Below, one piece after another: positions 1-12,060 of a stretch of 64,000 bases of DNA. This DNA is from Leptodontidium sp. MPI-SDFR-AT-0119. Its lineage: Eukaryota > Ascomycota > Leotiomycetes > Helotiales > Leptodontidiaceae. The notes below the pieces were generated by a model. That model did not search any database and was not told the origin of the DNA. It saw nothing but the letters and a program-made list of their open reading frames with translations. Location of the stretch: assembly GCA_020726505.1 (NCBI GenBank), contig JAHLEZ010000011.1, forward strand, positions 2,604,001 through 2,668,000, read 5' to 3'. The translations under genes and the position numbers were made by a program. The number at the start of each line of letters is the position of its first letter. Positions within the stretch are counted from its first letter, which is position 1.

Positions 1-1051
1 ACGTGGAATACTAGTATCTGGGCAAAACCATTACATATGTTCGATGTCCCCATTTGAGAGGCATGATTGGACAGAGTTAACTAGGCGGGATGATGTGATT
101 TAAAGAAATATCTCCTGTTCGCCGAACAGAAAGAAGTGCTCATGTCTTCTTAGAGTGTGAAGATACCCAGGAATAGTATATAGTTAGTGAATAAGCCACA
201 TTAGAGTTTTTAACAGCGACTTGCATTACTGACTCTGGATATTGGATCCCTCTAATTTCTGGCAAGGGCAACGAACGTGAATTAGTTTGCGGAGATGTTC
301 GTTTTCGGCACACGGTGGGGCTTGGCGCTCGAAGAAGAGGTATATAATCTTCCCATCTCGCGGGAGTTAACGGAACAACAATCGTACATAGGAGGTACGA
401 AGCATCCATTGCCGGAGGAAGAAATGTATCTAGCATCTTATCGAAATATCTTTATCTTCGACTTTCATCTTCTATTTCTGCCGGGAGTTGGAAAAGAAAA
501 TGAAGTACATGACAATATGAGAAGTATGAACATGGCCTTAGAAACGAAAGAAAGTGGTGGGTTGACAACGTGAAGACTCTTGACAACAGTGATTAAGCGG
601 AATCAAGCGAGAGAATCAAGTCGAACATAAATAGGTGAGATTTAGGGAAGTCTCGAAAGGGACAACAAGAGACCGGCGTTGAGGAGGACTTGAATACTGA
701 GGATGATGTTAAGAAGTATCACACGTCATTTTCCACATTTTCGGCTCGTCCATAAGTTGCTTGATTATTCAAGGATCTCGGTATCTGAGGTAATTTTATG
801 CTGGCATGAGAGCAGCTTGGGAAATACTGCGTGATAATGAGCATTGACATGTCGTTAAGGAATGCCCTATGCGATTTGCTACATCCAAGCATAGTTTGCA
901 CTTGCAGTATTCTAGAGAAGTTTGCGGAAGAGAAGAGAACTTGGGTATCTGCTTAATTGCAATCTAGAACCTTGCATTCATTCACATCCACCCACTATCC
1001 AGCCCTATAGTACAACCATCCAGTCCATTCCACCATGCATTACCACCGCAT
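1..1051. other. Left-edge spacer, no gene supported
   Basis: This is the stretch beyond the 3' end of the pyruvate dehydrogenase gene. It holds only short open frames (the longest about 100 codons) without recognisable domains, splice signals that join them, or compositional bias. The 3' untranslated part of the neighbouring minus-strand gene must lie in the last few hundred bases. I see no RNA gene or repeat here. Confidence 0.5.
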
Positions 1052-2487
1052 CTAATAGTAGTAGTTCTCCTCCAAAGTCCGTCCTCTCATGTGCTGCGGC
1101 TCGCTACCTCGTACATAGATATCCTCAAACAAGTTCTTTGGGGTTGGCTCAGGGATTGGCATCTTCTCTGCCTCGGCGACCTCGCTGTCGACTGCGGAAC
1201 GGGCCTCCTTATCGATGGTCTTGAGCTCGTCCTCGGTTGTGACGTTCCACTCGATGAGTTTCTGCTTGAGCCCAGCGATGGGATCTTGGGTGGATCGCAT
1301 ACGTTGGATCTCCTCGCGGGTTCGGTAGGTGGTTCCTGGGTCAGACATGGAGTGGCCTCCGTATCTGTAGGTGACGTATTCGAGGACGATAGGACCGTTG
1401 CCGGATGTGGCGTACTCGCGGGCGTGCTTGACTGCTGCCTTTACGGCGAGGACGTCCATTCCGTTGACCTTGAGACCAGGGATGTATTGACCACGCTTGT
1501 AGTAGTCTGTGAGGGCGGAAGAGCGGTTGGCTGCGGTACCCATACCGTATTTGTTGTCTGGATAGTCAGTATAATCCAGAACGCAGGAAAAGCAAGGGAA
1601 ACCCACTCTCGCATCCGAATAGGACTGGGAGGTTCCACAGCTTAGCCATGTTGAAAGCCTCAAAGACCTGACCCTGGTTACTGGCTCCATCACCGTACAA
1701 GACAACACTGGTGTTCTTGTTTCCGTTGTACTTGTGGGCAAAAGCCAAACCAGCTCCAACAGGAACCTGAGCTCCGACAATACCGTTTCCACCATAGAAG
1801 CCCTTGGCGAACATGTGCATGGAGCCACCCTTTCCGTAGGCGATACCTTCACGGCGACCGAGCAACTCGCCGATGATGCTCTTGACGGAAGCACCGCGCA
1901 TCAGGGCGTAGCCGTGACATCTGTAGGCAGTGATGATATCGTCCTCCTTGGTGATAGAGTGCTCGATACCGACGGCGACAGCTTCTTGTCCGGTGGAGAG
2001 ATGGCAGAAACCGCGAATCTTCTTCTCTTTGTACAATCTATCGGCGGCCATTTCCATACGACTGTTGAGATCAGACTTGATCCATTGTTCCAATTGCATT
2101 GCAACTCACCGGGTAGATACCATGTCGTAGTACATCTGCTTCAGCTCCCGCTTTGTGGTCTCGAGGGTATAGGGAGGAGGATCGAGTTCGTAGGTTTCGA
2201 AGCTCTCATCGGAGAGGTGGACGGTAAAAGGCTTGTCATCTTCCTGCAGAGGGAGAATTGTTAGTATTGTGGTATGCCTATGATTTCCTGTCCATCCTGT
2301 CCATCCTGAAGGCCAATTGCCTCAATATCATCGGCCCCCCTGGGAATCGTACCTCTGGGACAGCATCCTTATCGGCATGGGCACTGGCAGCATCGGTGGT
2401 GACAGTCCTCTTGACGAGAGCAGAGCTGTTTACAGCTGACCTCCGCAAGGGAGCAGCACGGCTGGTTCTCAATGCCCGCGAGAACAT
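1052..2487 (-). CDS. PDA1: Pyruvate dehydrogenase E1 component, alpha subunit, mitochondrial
   Basis: This is the alpha subunit of the thiamine-diphosphate-dependent E1 enzyme, which decarboxylates pyruvate in the mitochondrial pyruvate dehydrogenase complex. I read four exons, 2487-2353, 2243-2110, 2061-1607 and 1557-1052, all with GT-AG introns of 48-109 bp and matching phases, giving 409 residues. The first about 35 residues are rich in Arg, Ser and Ala and lack acids, as expected of a mitochondrial presequence. The thiamine-diphosphate motif begins GDGASNQGQ and is followed by [11 protein letters not shown]. The regulatory serine loop [16 protein letters not shown] is intact, and the [11 protein letters not shown] and [11 protein letters not shown] blocks match yeast Pda1. 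The start is the ATG directly before the presequence. The gene is divergent from the ZIP transporter gene. Nothing suggests damage. Confidence 0.96.
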
Positions 2488-3955
2488 TGTTGTGGTTGAT
2501 GGTGGATGGAGGGAATGGTGGAGGTGGAGGAGGAAGAAATGAAGCTCTCGGTGGATATCTTCGTCGACTTCGGAGCCTTTCGCGCAAAATGTTGGCTGGT
2601 TGGGAGCTGGGCGGTTTAGCGTGGGGAGCACGTGACTATCCCGATTCAACATTTTGAAGAACCCCAAGAGAGAGGATGGTGAAGAGGAAGAAGGGATTTT
2701 AATAGTGAGATATGGTCAATTGAATGACAGGAATTTACGACATGTTAATACATTGTCTTTCTTTTGCATTACCGTGTGGAAGTCTTGCTCTCTACTAATC
2801 TCATCTTGTTGGGAGCATTAACAGGGCATGAACACTATCAGGTATAATCTCTAAAAACACCATCATTCTACTTGATCCTAAGCACAACTGGTATAATTGC
2901 ATTGCTGTTTCCAAAGTGCATTTTATCCGGTTATCGTAGAACTTCAAACAGCTTGAATTCAGATATTCTTGTGCTCTGTTCGTACAATAGCAAAGCCTGT
3001 CCCACTCAACAAGACAATCTTTAGGGAGTCATTTGAAAGCCTCGCAAATTGTATTTTTTAGTCAAGCTGCCTGGATACGAGAATCTGGTGGCCATAGGAG
3101 TTTCCGAGGTTCCTCTGCATTGACTTGAGTGTTGGCTGGGAAGTTGGGCTTCGACTTGGTGCTCTTGTTTTGTTCGCTTACTCTGTCTGCACCTCTTTGT
3201 TCAGATGGCTATCAAATGTCGCGAAAGTCCCCAAAAAAAAACCCCCCTAAAAAAAATATTTTTGGGGGGAAAAAAAAAGGGGGCTGCGGAATTGAGGAAG
3301 CCGTGGAGTTGTGCAAATCTTTATAATTCAAATGCCTTCGGAGAGTGGACTTTTAGTTCAAGTTCAAAGCCCTTGCAGCTTAGAACATGTTGGTAGCTGT
3401 GCGCCAAGCTCCATTGAAGAACGAAGAGGGCATTAAGCAGAAGCTTCAAAGATCACATTGGTCCTGCCATAATACTATTGCATCCGCCGTGCCAGTTGTA
3501 GAATATATAAATTTCACTAGGATTGTATCAAAATTAACATTGAAAAATCAACAATCTTCAAATCTGGCGCGTATATTATTTTCCAGCCATAATTGACGCG
3601 TTGCTGTTCCTGGCCTGGGCGGGAGACAAGGATGCGGGAGTTGAAGCTAGATTTCAGCCTTGTAGTTCTAGGCAAGGGACCACCAGCCTTTGATCATCCT
3701 ATCCTATCCTCTCCTATCATCCTCCACCAACCACCAACAACTCCTACAACCAACCGGCGTTGCAACACTCCTTTGGACCGACCATCAGAGTCGCAATATA
3801 CAGGCACTTCAATTGGGATAACTTTGCAGACAGGGCGAAATGTCACGGTAACGGCGCAGCGCAAAGCAATTGAAGGAATCGAATCCAGCCATCCAGCCAG
3901 GAGTGCTTTTGCGAATCAAGGGGCATAGTTTAATACTACAGTACGCAATCTCACG
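2488..3955. promoter_or_regulatory. Divergent intergenic region between PDA1 and the ZIP transporter gene
   Basis: These 1,468 bases separate two start codons that face apart, so the promoters of both genes must lie here. The side next to the ZIP gene (about 3660-3780) is rich in C and T, with repeated CCTATC and CCACCAAC steps, which is common in fungal core promoters. A striking homopolymer hairpin lies at 3229-3285 and is listed separately. I see no convincing coding sequence. Confidence 0.5.
3229..3285. repeat. Homopolymer inverted repeat (C-runs opposite G-runs)
   Basis: The tract reads C-run, nine A, six C, an AT core, six G, nine A, then a G-run. The inner six C and six G, with adjoining A5 and T5, can pair as a hairpin. 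The outer C- and G-runs can pair as well, leaving opposed A9 loops. It is unlike the surrounding sequence. It may be real or may mark an assembly-prone spot. Confidence 0.6.
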
Positions 3956-5340
3956 ATGTTGGACGGACTTTTCATGCTGCTCGGCTTGAGCGTCGTGATG
4001 GCTTTGGCGTACGACCCTGTCTCCTTTTCCCTCTATATAATGTTGTCGCACAAGCTAATTCCCACCCAGCTCATTCCTTGCCGGCGCACTCCCCCTCTCC
4101 ATGACGCTGTCCTCGTCACAGCTACGCTTGATCTCGACTATTGGGATGGGTGTTTTGGTTGGCACGAGTCTGATTGTCATTATACCGGAGGGCATCGAAG
4201 CTGTGTATACTGCGGGCGAGGCGGGGGTTTTACACACGAGGGGGTTGAGCGCCAGGACGGGGGAGCTGCGGTGGGTTGGGATTGGGGTACACAGATTCAT
4301 GGAGAGGGATTTGGGAATGGGAGGAAGCTTCAGAGAAACTGCTCTACCGAAGGATTTGGTGTATGGGAAGCTTCCAAGAGAAGAACTTCCTCCGTCGTCG
4401 GAAGAGACAACAACCACCCCTCCATCGACCGAGACTCCGCCTCCTTCTCCAGAGAAAGATCATTCTCCACCGCCGGCGCATGGAGAAGAGCACCACGATC
4501 CACCGACTTTCTATATTGGTTTCTCCTTGATACTAGGATTCATCCTTATGTTCTTGATTGACAAACTCCCACGGCATGCGCAGGAACACATCCAACCACC
4601 GCCCGCAACACGGCATATCTCCCTTGACAACCTCTCCCAAGGCCTTCACTCCTCACCTCACTCACCCACCTCCGACTCGGACTCTGAATCCTTTCTACAA
4701 TCACTCGCTCCGACGCCCAAGCAGACACGGTCACTGGCCACAACAACCGGGCTGGTAATCCACGCCGCCGCAGACGGGATTGCCATGGGCGCATCGGCAA
4801 CGAGTTCGAACACCAAGCTAGGATTTGTCATCTTCATAGCGATCATGATACATAAAGCGCCAGCAGCGTTTGGATTGACGAGCGTGTTGTTGAAGCAGGG
4901 ACTTAGTAAACGGGCTGCGAGGGGGCATTTGATTATTTTCAGTCTAGCGGCCCCCGTTGGAGCGTTGGGCACTTGGGTGTTGGTTAGTATACTTGGGGGT
5001 GATCATATAGAGGGAGAGAGGGGACAGTGGTGGACAGGGATGTTGTTGTTGTTTTCGGCTGGGACGTTCTTGTATGTTCCCCTTTCCTTGTTTTTGAACT
5101 CTGGGTTTGCTTGAGGCTAGTGGGGTATATCTGGAGGGGCATTCTTTTACTGACTTTGATAGGTATGTGGCTATGCATGCCATGCAAGAAGATTCTTCCG
5201 AACATATACACTCACCTTCAAACGGATACGTGGATGTTAATTCGCAGAGGAAACAGCAGAAACCACAGATGAGAGATACGTTGGCTGCTGTTGGTGGGAT
5301 GTTGATCCCTCTTTTGACGCAGCTTGGTCATCATCATTGA
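3956..5340 (+). CDS. ZIP-family zinc/metal transporter (SLC39A9/Atx2-like)
   Basis: This is a membrane metal transporter of the ZIP family, probably moving zinc or manganese across a secretory-pathway membrane. The exons are 3956-4008, 4070-5071 and 5163-5340, giving 410 residues. Both introns have canonical ends (GTACGA/CAG and GTATGT/TAG) and restore the frame exactly. The N-terminus runs through a hydrophobic segment into ASFLAGALPLS and then GMGVLVGTSLIVIIPEG, the conserved start of the ZIP9 type. The metal site in the second half is present: HAAADGIAMGA near residue 248 and HKAPAAFG near residue 279. Between the two halves is a variable loop rich in Pro, Glu and His (about residues 120-165), typical of ZIP cytosolic loops. 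The C-terminus ends in three histidines. The exact metal and membrane cannot be told from sequence. Confidence 0.9.
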
Positions 5341-5585
5341 TTGATCTGATCGATTAATGCTTCAAATTAGGAGTAAAATGGAATAGAGCGAAGGTCTTGT
5401 ATGATTGATTGATTTATCTGAGATCTAGGGGGCACATTTCTGAGAGATGTGTGTGGTGTTATTTGGGTTTGTGGAGCAGGGCGTTTTAAGATGGGGATTT
5501 TTTGCACCTGTCTAGGTACAGTATCTATCTGTGTGTCTGTGTAGGATTGTTTGAGTATATATGAATGAGATTATGTATGCGTATT

Positions 5586-5645
5586 CTATCTACCCACCTA
5601 CCTGTCTATCTATCCATCTACCTACCTACCTTTCTATCTACGTAC
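5586..5645. repeat. Tetranucleotide microsatellite (CTAT/CCTA type)
   Basis: The stretch is an imperfect run of TCTA, CCTA and CCAT units on the plus strand. It lies about 250 bp after the ZIP transporter stop codon, in probable 3' untranslated or spacer sequence. It is expected to vary in length between strains. Confidence 0.75.
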
Positions 5646-6509
5646 GCCCTGATACGCTTCTATTTCGTTATATTTTCCCCCTTCCCCCTTGGAAAGTATT
5701 TCCGTCAAGTATTTCCAAATCTCATCACAATTGGCTATCTCCTTAGATGGCTGTTTCTCCTGCCTTAAATGCAAGTCTCCCTTTCTGGTTATCCATAACA
5801 CGAACAAGCAATCCACCCCTCATCCATCGTCAATCCTTCAATGCAATCCGGCATCTCTATCACAGGAAGCTATAAGCTAGAACATCGTGCCTATTATATC
5901 CCTTCGCTGCGTTTGCTGTGGCAAAGGGGGATTTGGTTTGATTCCCATTCCCCGCATTCTTGATGGCAGGCAGGGCAAGGAGGTTTGATGTTCATGTTCA
6001 TGGAGGTATGTGAAGAAAGAATATCCCGATTGAAATGTAAGGGATGGGTTTAGGCTGAATGTTGTGGTGTGTCTGTTCTGTTCTGCTGGGGGAGGTTGGG
6101 GTTGAGATTGAGGCTTTGTTTGCGAGGTTGTTAGGTAGGTGGAATATAAGTTGTATTTGTATATTCTGGGATGGGTTTTTTTATTGTGTTGATTGAGTGT
6201 TAGGGAGAGTGTGGATAGGGTAGGAAATACATAGGGGACAGACAGTGACAGTGTGCTTTTTATGAAGTGGTGTCCAGTCAAGCTGGAAGTTCATCTCTCG
6301 GCTCAGGTCGGTTGTCCCTCGACACCAAGTACTCTGTACCCAAAAACCAACAACAATCCCAAATGATCTCTCAGAACCACAGTCTCGGTTTCGGTTTCGT
6401 AAAGAAAATCAAGGACAAAAAAGTACGACCTCGGTCCTCTCGTTCCTTTCACATGGCCATCAAGGCAAGACAAGACAGGAAGGAGAAGAAGCGTCCGTCG
6501 AGACGAGGC

Positions 6510-6525
6510 TGCACGTGCACGTGCA
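6510..6525. promoter_or_regulatory. Perfect 16-bp palindrome with two CACGTG E-boxes
   Basis: The sequence TGCACGTGCACGTGCA equals its own reverse complement and contains two overlapping-period CACGTG cores. CACGTG is the established core for bHLH factors such as Cbf1 and Pho4 in fungi. A regulatory role here is inference, since the nearest start codon is about 2.7 kb away. Confidence 0.4.
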
Positions 6526-8148
6526 CTTCGTCTCAAACTCCCGACGTTGCATGAAGAGAGAGGACGGAGGATTTTCGTTTTCGGTCTGGGACGGGCCTTT
6601 CCTTTTGGGATTCAAGGCCCCTTGGCTTCGTGTTCGAATTTAGGAATGAGGAGGGGAGAGAGGTGAGCTCTTGGAGCGGGGTTGAGTCTTTGAAGGATGA
6701 GGAAGGGCGGTTAGAAGATGGACTTGGTGGCTGGAGCTACACCACACTGCACTTGGAACTGCAGTTGAAGCTTGAAGAGGAAGGACGGAGCTTGACGAAG
6801 GGCGAAAGGATATACTGTGAAGGGGAGTAAGACAAAATGAGAGAGGTAAAGGATAGATAGATATATGAAGAGGGAGGAGAGAGGAATGTTTTCATGGGGT
6901 GAGTAGGAAGAGGTTGTAACTTCGTAAAGTGGTCTCGCCCTTCGGGCTACTACTGCACGAGTAAGTGCTTTGCATGTTTTTGAATCGTTGACAGAAGGTA
7001 GAATTTGTAGTGGAATGTTCTTTGGAGGCTTATACGAAGGCTAAAGGAGAGAAATAAGAAATAAGGTGCTAGGATACGCCTGAGGAGGAGTACTGTGTGT
7101 TGCGAATCAGTTGATCTTCCTTTCTTTGTCTTCGGCTTTCATGATGTCTGCGCACAGATGCTATTGCAGTTGGCGGGTTTGAGGTTGTTGAAGTGAGGAC
7201 TGCTGATCCCTGGTGGGTGTGGCTTGGAGAGGGGTGGAGTGCGGTGTGGTGCGGGAGTGAGACAGGGGATGTAGCCAGTGAGAGGAGGGGAGAGCAGAAG
7301 AGGGGAGAGGGAGGGACTTGAAGGGATACGAGGACTTAGTTGATATCTTGATACTATTTTGAGGATGGACAGAGTGAGATGGAGGCCATAGATATACTTG
7401 AGTGTGTGCGTACAGTTATAAGAAATTTGACAATGATATTGACGGGAAAGGGAAGTATCAAAGTAGGAACGCTACTCGGTACAGGATTTCCAAACAAATA
7501 ATCAGCTGCCACGAAGCGAGGCGGTGAAATATCTACCTCTTACCTCCCTCCATTCCATACTAAGATACTCATGTACCCAAGTATCTCAGTGTCTCTCCCA
7601 GCTGATCTGAATCTCGAACTTGAAGCAGACAGACCGCTACTCTGGATGAAGAGCATGAATAAATACCTCAGCTGTAGCTGACACCCCCGGTTCCAGTGAA
7701 AGAACTCCCAAGTACATCGGCAGAGTCAACTCGTGACAACAGACAAGGTGACCCAAGAGGGAAGTGGCAACCCTAGTATATATTCTGTGGGTAGGCAGGA
7801 GTTTGGTAACGAGTAGAAGGTAGAGGCTTGATTAGCGAGAGAAGGAGTTTATTATGTTGATATCTTGACTTTTGAATGTTTGAAAATAATAACTGAACAC
7901 ATATATTTAAATACATTACTTCACGCTCACACAGCATCTCATGATGCATCCATCCATCACATCGCATCGCATCACACCTCTGCTTTGTCGGGGGCGGGCT
8001 TCAAATCTGCAGGTCATCCTCCCTCCTCTCTAAACGCCCATCCTCACACGCAGTATTCCCTGCTACTGAGTGGCCCCCCCCCTACCTTATCCCTACCACC
8101 GGCCATATCCCCCCTGCAAGCCTACCGCCGCTTGCTAAAGTGAGACGT

Positions 8149-8273
8149 TGGACTGGACTGACCTGGCTGGGCTTGGACTGGCTGGGCTTCTGCTGCTGGC
8201 TCAGGTGGGCTTGGGCGCTGGCACGCACTCGCTGACCGGCACTGTACTGACTGGAGTGGACTGGGCTGGGCGG
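8149..8273. repeat. Degenerate GGACTGG / GGGCTT repeat tract
   Basis: Short units related to GGACTGG, CTGGCTGGGCTT and GGTGGGCTTGGG recur over about 125 bp, followed within 25 bases by a strongly CT-rich tract (8296-8375). Both lie in the probable promoter or leader of the Cdc4-like gene. Slippage is the likely origin. Confidence 0.5.
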
Positions 8274-9275
8274 GCATGCGATTGTTAGCGACGACGACAA
8301 CCTCACTTCACTTCCTTCACTTCTTCATCTTCACCTCTCCTCTCCTCTCCTCTCTCCTCTCTCTCCACGACAACAACTCTCAACCACCACCACCACAACA
8401 TCCTCCACCCCTCCCTCTACCTCGCACGTTAGTTGCATTGACACTGCAGAACACAGCAGCAGCGACATCTCCATCCGCTTCTGCAGACAATGGTGCACGA
8501 CTCCTGCAGACTCCAGCCCTCGACTTGAACCCATCCCAGCCCACCACCCACCGATCCCTTCTCTACCTTCGGCTTCGCATGCTTTCACGGCCTCAAAATA
8601 CAATCTGCCACTTGCACTGCTATTGCAAATTCGTAGGAAGCTACCTGGACTTTTCGAAAGAGCCAACACATTCGCTGGTTTGATTACCGCTGTGGAAGAC
8701 TGTCTAGAGGCACCTACGTGGAATACTGCACCAAGTCAATTCGACTCAACGAGACAATCCAGTGCCCATTCTCTAGACCATATCCAGAGGAGGATCTCTA
8801 CCCATTTCACTGGTTTGATCTGGATTGGGAGTAGATATTGAAGCCCAAATCCGCCTTGTCAATACTCGCCTGTCAACCTTTCAAACCTGCACACCAGCCA
8901 ACAAATTCACTACAAGCGAGCCTCAAAGGTCAATTGTGTTATTGTACTTGGGTGGTCGGCATCTGCATTGTTCCATGACTGGAAATCGAGGCTACGGAAC
9001 CTACCCATTATAAATTCGAATCCTGCTCCACTCCACAGCGCATTACCAACCTCGAAAGTAGGAGACAGTTCCCCAGCAAAGACAACTCAATAACGAATTA
9101 CGATCTTTTCAGCTGGACTCGACCCTTTGATACCCATAAGAAGAAAACAACCAGTTCTTCAGCAAACCCCTACCAATACTAGTGCATCTGACGACAGCCC
9201 CCTTTCCACTACATTATCATCTCTTCTTCCCACGATCTACCACCAACCTTTCATCATACACACACACCGCAGAAA

Positions 9276-11606
9276 ATGGAAGGCTTCACTATTGGAAAAC
9301 CCATGAGCTTGACGGAGAGGAGGGCATCGATGCACACCGCATACGAAGACGGCGATCTATCCCCCACAAGAGCAACCCTCACTCTGAATACCAGCGCCAA
9401 TAATGTGCGACTGCCATCAAGAGTTGATAAAGTCGTGCAATCTCGTCCTCGAGGTCCCCCAACCCCCAATATGACCACCCCTTCTGCAGACCCGGATTCT
9501 CCCACTCACTCGAGTCATGATCCTCCACCACCTCCTACACCGGCTGCAAGTCCTGGTCCCGATCACCCACAACCGGATTGGAAAGACGCAGGCGACCAGG
9601 AGGATTATTTCCTGTCGAAAATCAGATCACATTTCAAAGTTGCGTCATCGGCGGAGAGACATCGGATATTAGCAGATCTCCTGAACCTTTGCACCAGCCA
9701 ACAATTAAGTTTCGTACGGCAGTACGTGGATCCCTTGCTGAAGAAGGATCCATTCACCAGTCTGCCAAATGAGATCTGTCTACGGGTATGTATTACGTGG
9801 TATCTGCTGGACGTGGCTAATTTGAGTAGATCTTGTCCTGTATCGACGACCCGAAAGTCCTTGCACGAGCATCACAGGTTTCGCAGCGATGGAGAGAATT
9901 ACTAGCAGATGATGTGACATGGATGAAGTTGTGTGCGAAGCATGATTACGGGCGGAGGATGTCAATGCACCAGTCCTACGCAGAAGCTTTCCCACCTCTC
10001 CGACCGCCTCTGAATCCCATCCACAATACTGTCTTCGACGAGAATCATATCCATTCGTTCCCTGCAGTGCCAGGTCCTTCAAACTCGATGTGGAATAATG
10101 GCAGCTCGAAGAGTTTTGATAGCTCGACAAGTTCCAGTGCTCTGCGGAGACCGAAGATGAAATCTTACAAATCCCATTTTAAGCAACGGTATCTGGTTGA
10201 GACGGCTTGGAGGACGGGTGGACGAAATATTGCAAAGCATATCACACAGGACCAAGGGGTGGTTACCAGTTTACATCTCACTCCAAAATACATCGTGGTT
10301 GCGTTGGACAATGCAAAGATCCATGTCTTTGATACCAATGGAACGAACCAGAAGACATTGCAAGGGCATGTAATGGGCGTTTGGGCGATGGTTCCCTGGG
10401 ATGATACTCTGGTTAGTGGTGGATGTGATAGAGATGTCAGGGTGTGGAATATGGCAACCGGGTGAGTAGATCGTGAGATTCAAGGAGACTGTACTAATTC
10501 GGAATAGGGAGAGTCTGCATACCCTTCGAGGCCACACATCTACCGTTCGATGTTTGAAAATGTCTGATTCGAGAACCGCCATTTCTGGGTCTAGAGACAC
10601 AACATTACGAATCTGGGATATCCAGACTGGGCTTTGCAAGAATGTTCTCGTAGGACATCAAGCCAGTGTCAGATGCTTGGAGATCAAAGGAGATATTGTG
10701 GTTTCCGGCAGCTACGACACAACAGCCAGAGTATGGAGTATATCTGAAGGGAGATGTCTTCGGACACTCTCTGGGCATTTCTCGCAGATCTACGCCATTG
10801 CTTTTGATGGTACGAGGATAGCTACTGGAAGTCTGGATACCAGTGTGCGGATATGGGATCCAAATAACGGGTATGTCTTGTTAGGGAAGGTGGAGGGTTC
10901 GCTAACCTGTTTAGATCCTGTCAAGCAATTCTGCAAGGTCATACCTCACTTGTCGGACAGCTACAGATGCGCGGGAATACTCTTGTCACTGGCGGCTCGG
11001 ATGGTTCAGTACGAGTATGGTCGTTGGAAAAGATGGCACCGATCCACAGACTAGCAGCCCACGACAACAGCGTAACGAGTCTCCAATTCGACGATACAAA
11101 GAGTAGTAAGTGGTGGTAGTGACGGGAGGGTCAAAGTCTGGGATCTCAAGACTGGGCAACTGGTCAGAGAATTGACTGCACCTGCCGATGCTGTCTGGAG
11201 GGTTGCATTCGAGGAAGAGAAGTGTGTCGTGATGGCCAGCAGAAGTAACAGGACCATCATGGAGGTTTGTTGCCCGCCCTTTATATCGGAACACAGCTAA
11301 CTTAAATAGGTCTGGTCCTTCTCTCCACCTGAAGAGTCCCTCTACGAAGCAACAACCACACCAGCACAGCGCGGTCTTCTCGCTTCGATATCCAGCGGTC
11401 CTCCTCGCCCTCTCAGTGCCATCGAATACAAAAGCCCTTCCTCGAACACCCAAGTGCAAGATCAGACGATGAGCGGTAACGAAGAGATCAGAGCCCAGGT
11501 CGCATATGCGAATGAGAGACATATGGAAGATGTGGAGATGTTAGATCAAATGCCTTCAACGGCTCCACTTGAGGTGACGAGAGAGACGTTCTTCAGAGAT
11601 GATTGA
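9276..11606 (+). CDS. F-box/WD40 protein, Cdc4/Fbxw7-like SCF substrate receptor (apparent frameshift)
   Basis: This is a probable substrate-recognition subunit of an SCF ubiquitin ligase. The exons are 9276-9785, 9830-10461, 10508-10870, 10915-11264 and 11310-11606. A low-complexity Pro/Ser N-terminus is followed by the F-box near residue 163 (LPNEICLRILSCIDDP, then SQRWRELLADD) and eight WD-like repeats, for example GHTSTVRCLKMSDSRTAISG and GSRDTTLRIWD. The layout of one F-box plus eight blades points to Cdc4 rather than the Met30/SconB type. In the repeat encoded near 11096-11119 the frame breaks: after the codons for FDDTK the next in-frame triplets reach TAG at 11117, while SGGSDGRVKVWDLKTG continues in another frame from 11109. 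There is no room for an intron. Loss of one AG pair in an AGAGAG run would explain it. About 717 residues would result if the frame were continuous. Confidence 0.85.
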
Positions 11607-11929
11607 GCGAGTCCACATGGACCAGCACAGCTAGCTGGCTAGACGACAACAGGAGGTTTCGGTGGCTCCGGTCCTCACCTGGAATGACATCTCTCGAGGA
11701 GAGTCAACTATACATATCCCAGGAACAGAACCAGAGCCAGAACCGCTGTACAGATCTGGGGAATGGAGACATGGACATAGGCGTGCATACCGGATATACC
11801 GGGCATCATGTACCCACCTTGTCTCGGCAATCGAGCGGTACATACATTTCGATAACGTACCATACCATGCTGCATTACAGCACATGCATTGTTGGCGTTC
11901 GGCTGTCTTTTCTCTTCTTCGCATCGGAG

Positions 11930-12060
11930 CTGGCTTGGGATGGGATGATATCTTGGGCGTGGACTGGCATGGATTGGAATGGATATGGCATGGCATGGAA
12001 TGGGAGGTGGATATACAGGTCGGAACAGTGGCATGGTATGGCGTGGGCTGGCATGGAAGG
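11930..12060. repeat. Degenerate ATGGCATGG repeat
   Basis: Units related to TGGCATGGATTGGAATGG recur about ten times on the plus strand within roughly 130 bp. The tract follows the stop codon of the Cdc4-like gene by about 320 bp. It produces long open frames on both strands, which I regard as artefacts of the repeat. Confidence 0.6.

Larger units (their letters stand above)
5341..9275. other. Long spacer and leader region upstream of the Cdc4-like gene
   Basis: Nearly 3.9 kb contain no supported coding sequence. Open frames of up to about 135 codons exist but are low-complexity and show no domains. The region holds a CTAT/CCTA-type microsatellite (about 5586-5645), a perfect 16-bp palindrome with two E-boxes (6510-6525), purine-rich stretches (6640-6900 and 7190-7330), imperfect GGACTGG/GGGCTT repeats (8149-8273) and a CT-rich tract (8296-8375). 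The last kilobase probably contains the promoter and a long 5' leader of the downstream gene. Confidence 0.45.

Noticed and set aside
5877..6281. 134-codon frame on the minus strand
   Set aside because: It consists largely of Thr, Pro and Gln runs from low-complexity DNA and has no recognised feature.
6949..6960. GCCCTTCGGGC mini-hairpin
   Set aside because: Too short (four pairs) to be distinguished from chance in 64 kb.
8999..9030. TTCGAATCC stretch resembling a tRNA T-loop
   Set aside because: No matching acceptor stem, D-arm or anticodon arm could be fitted upstream.
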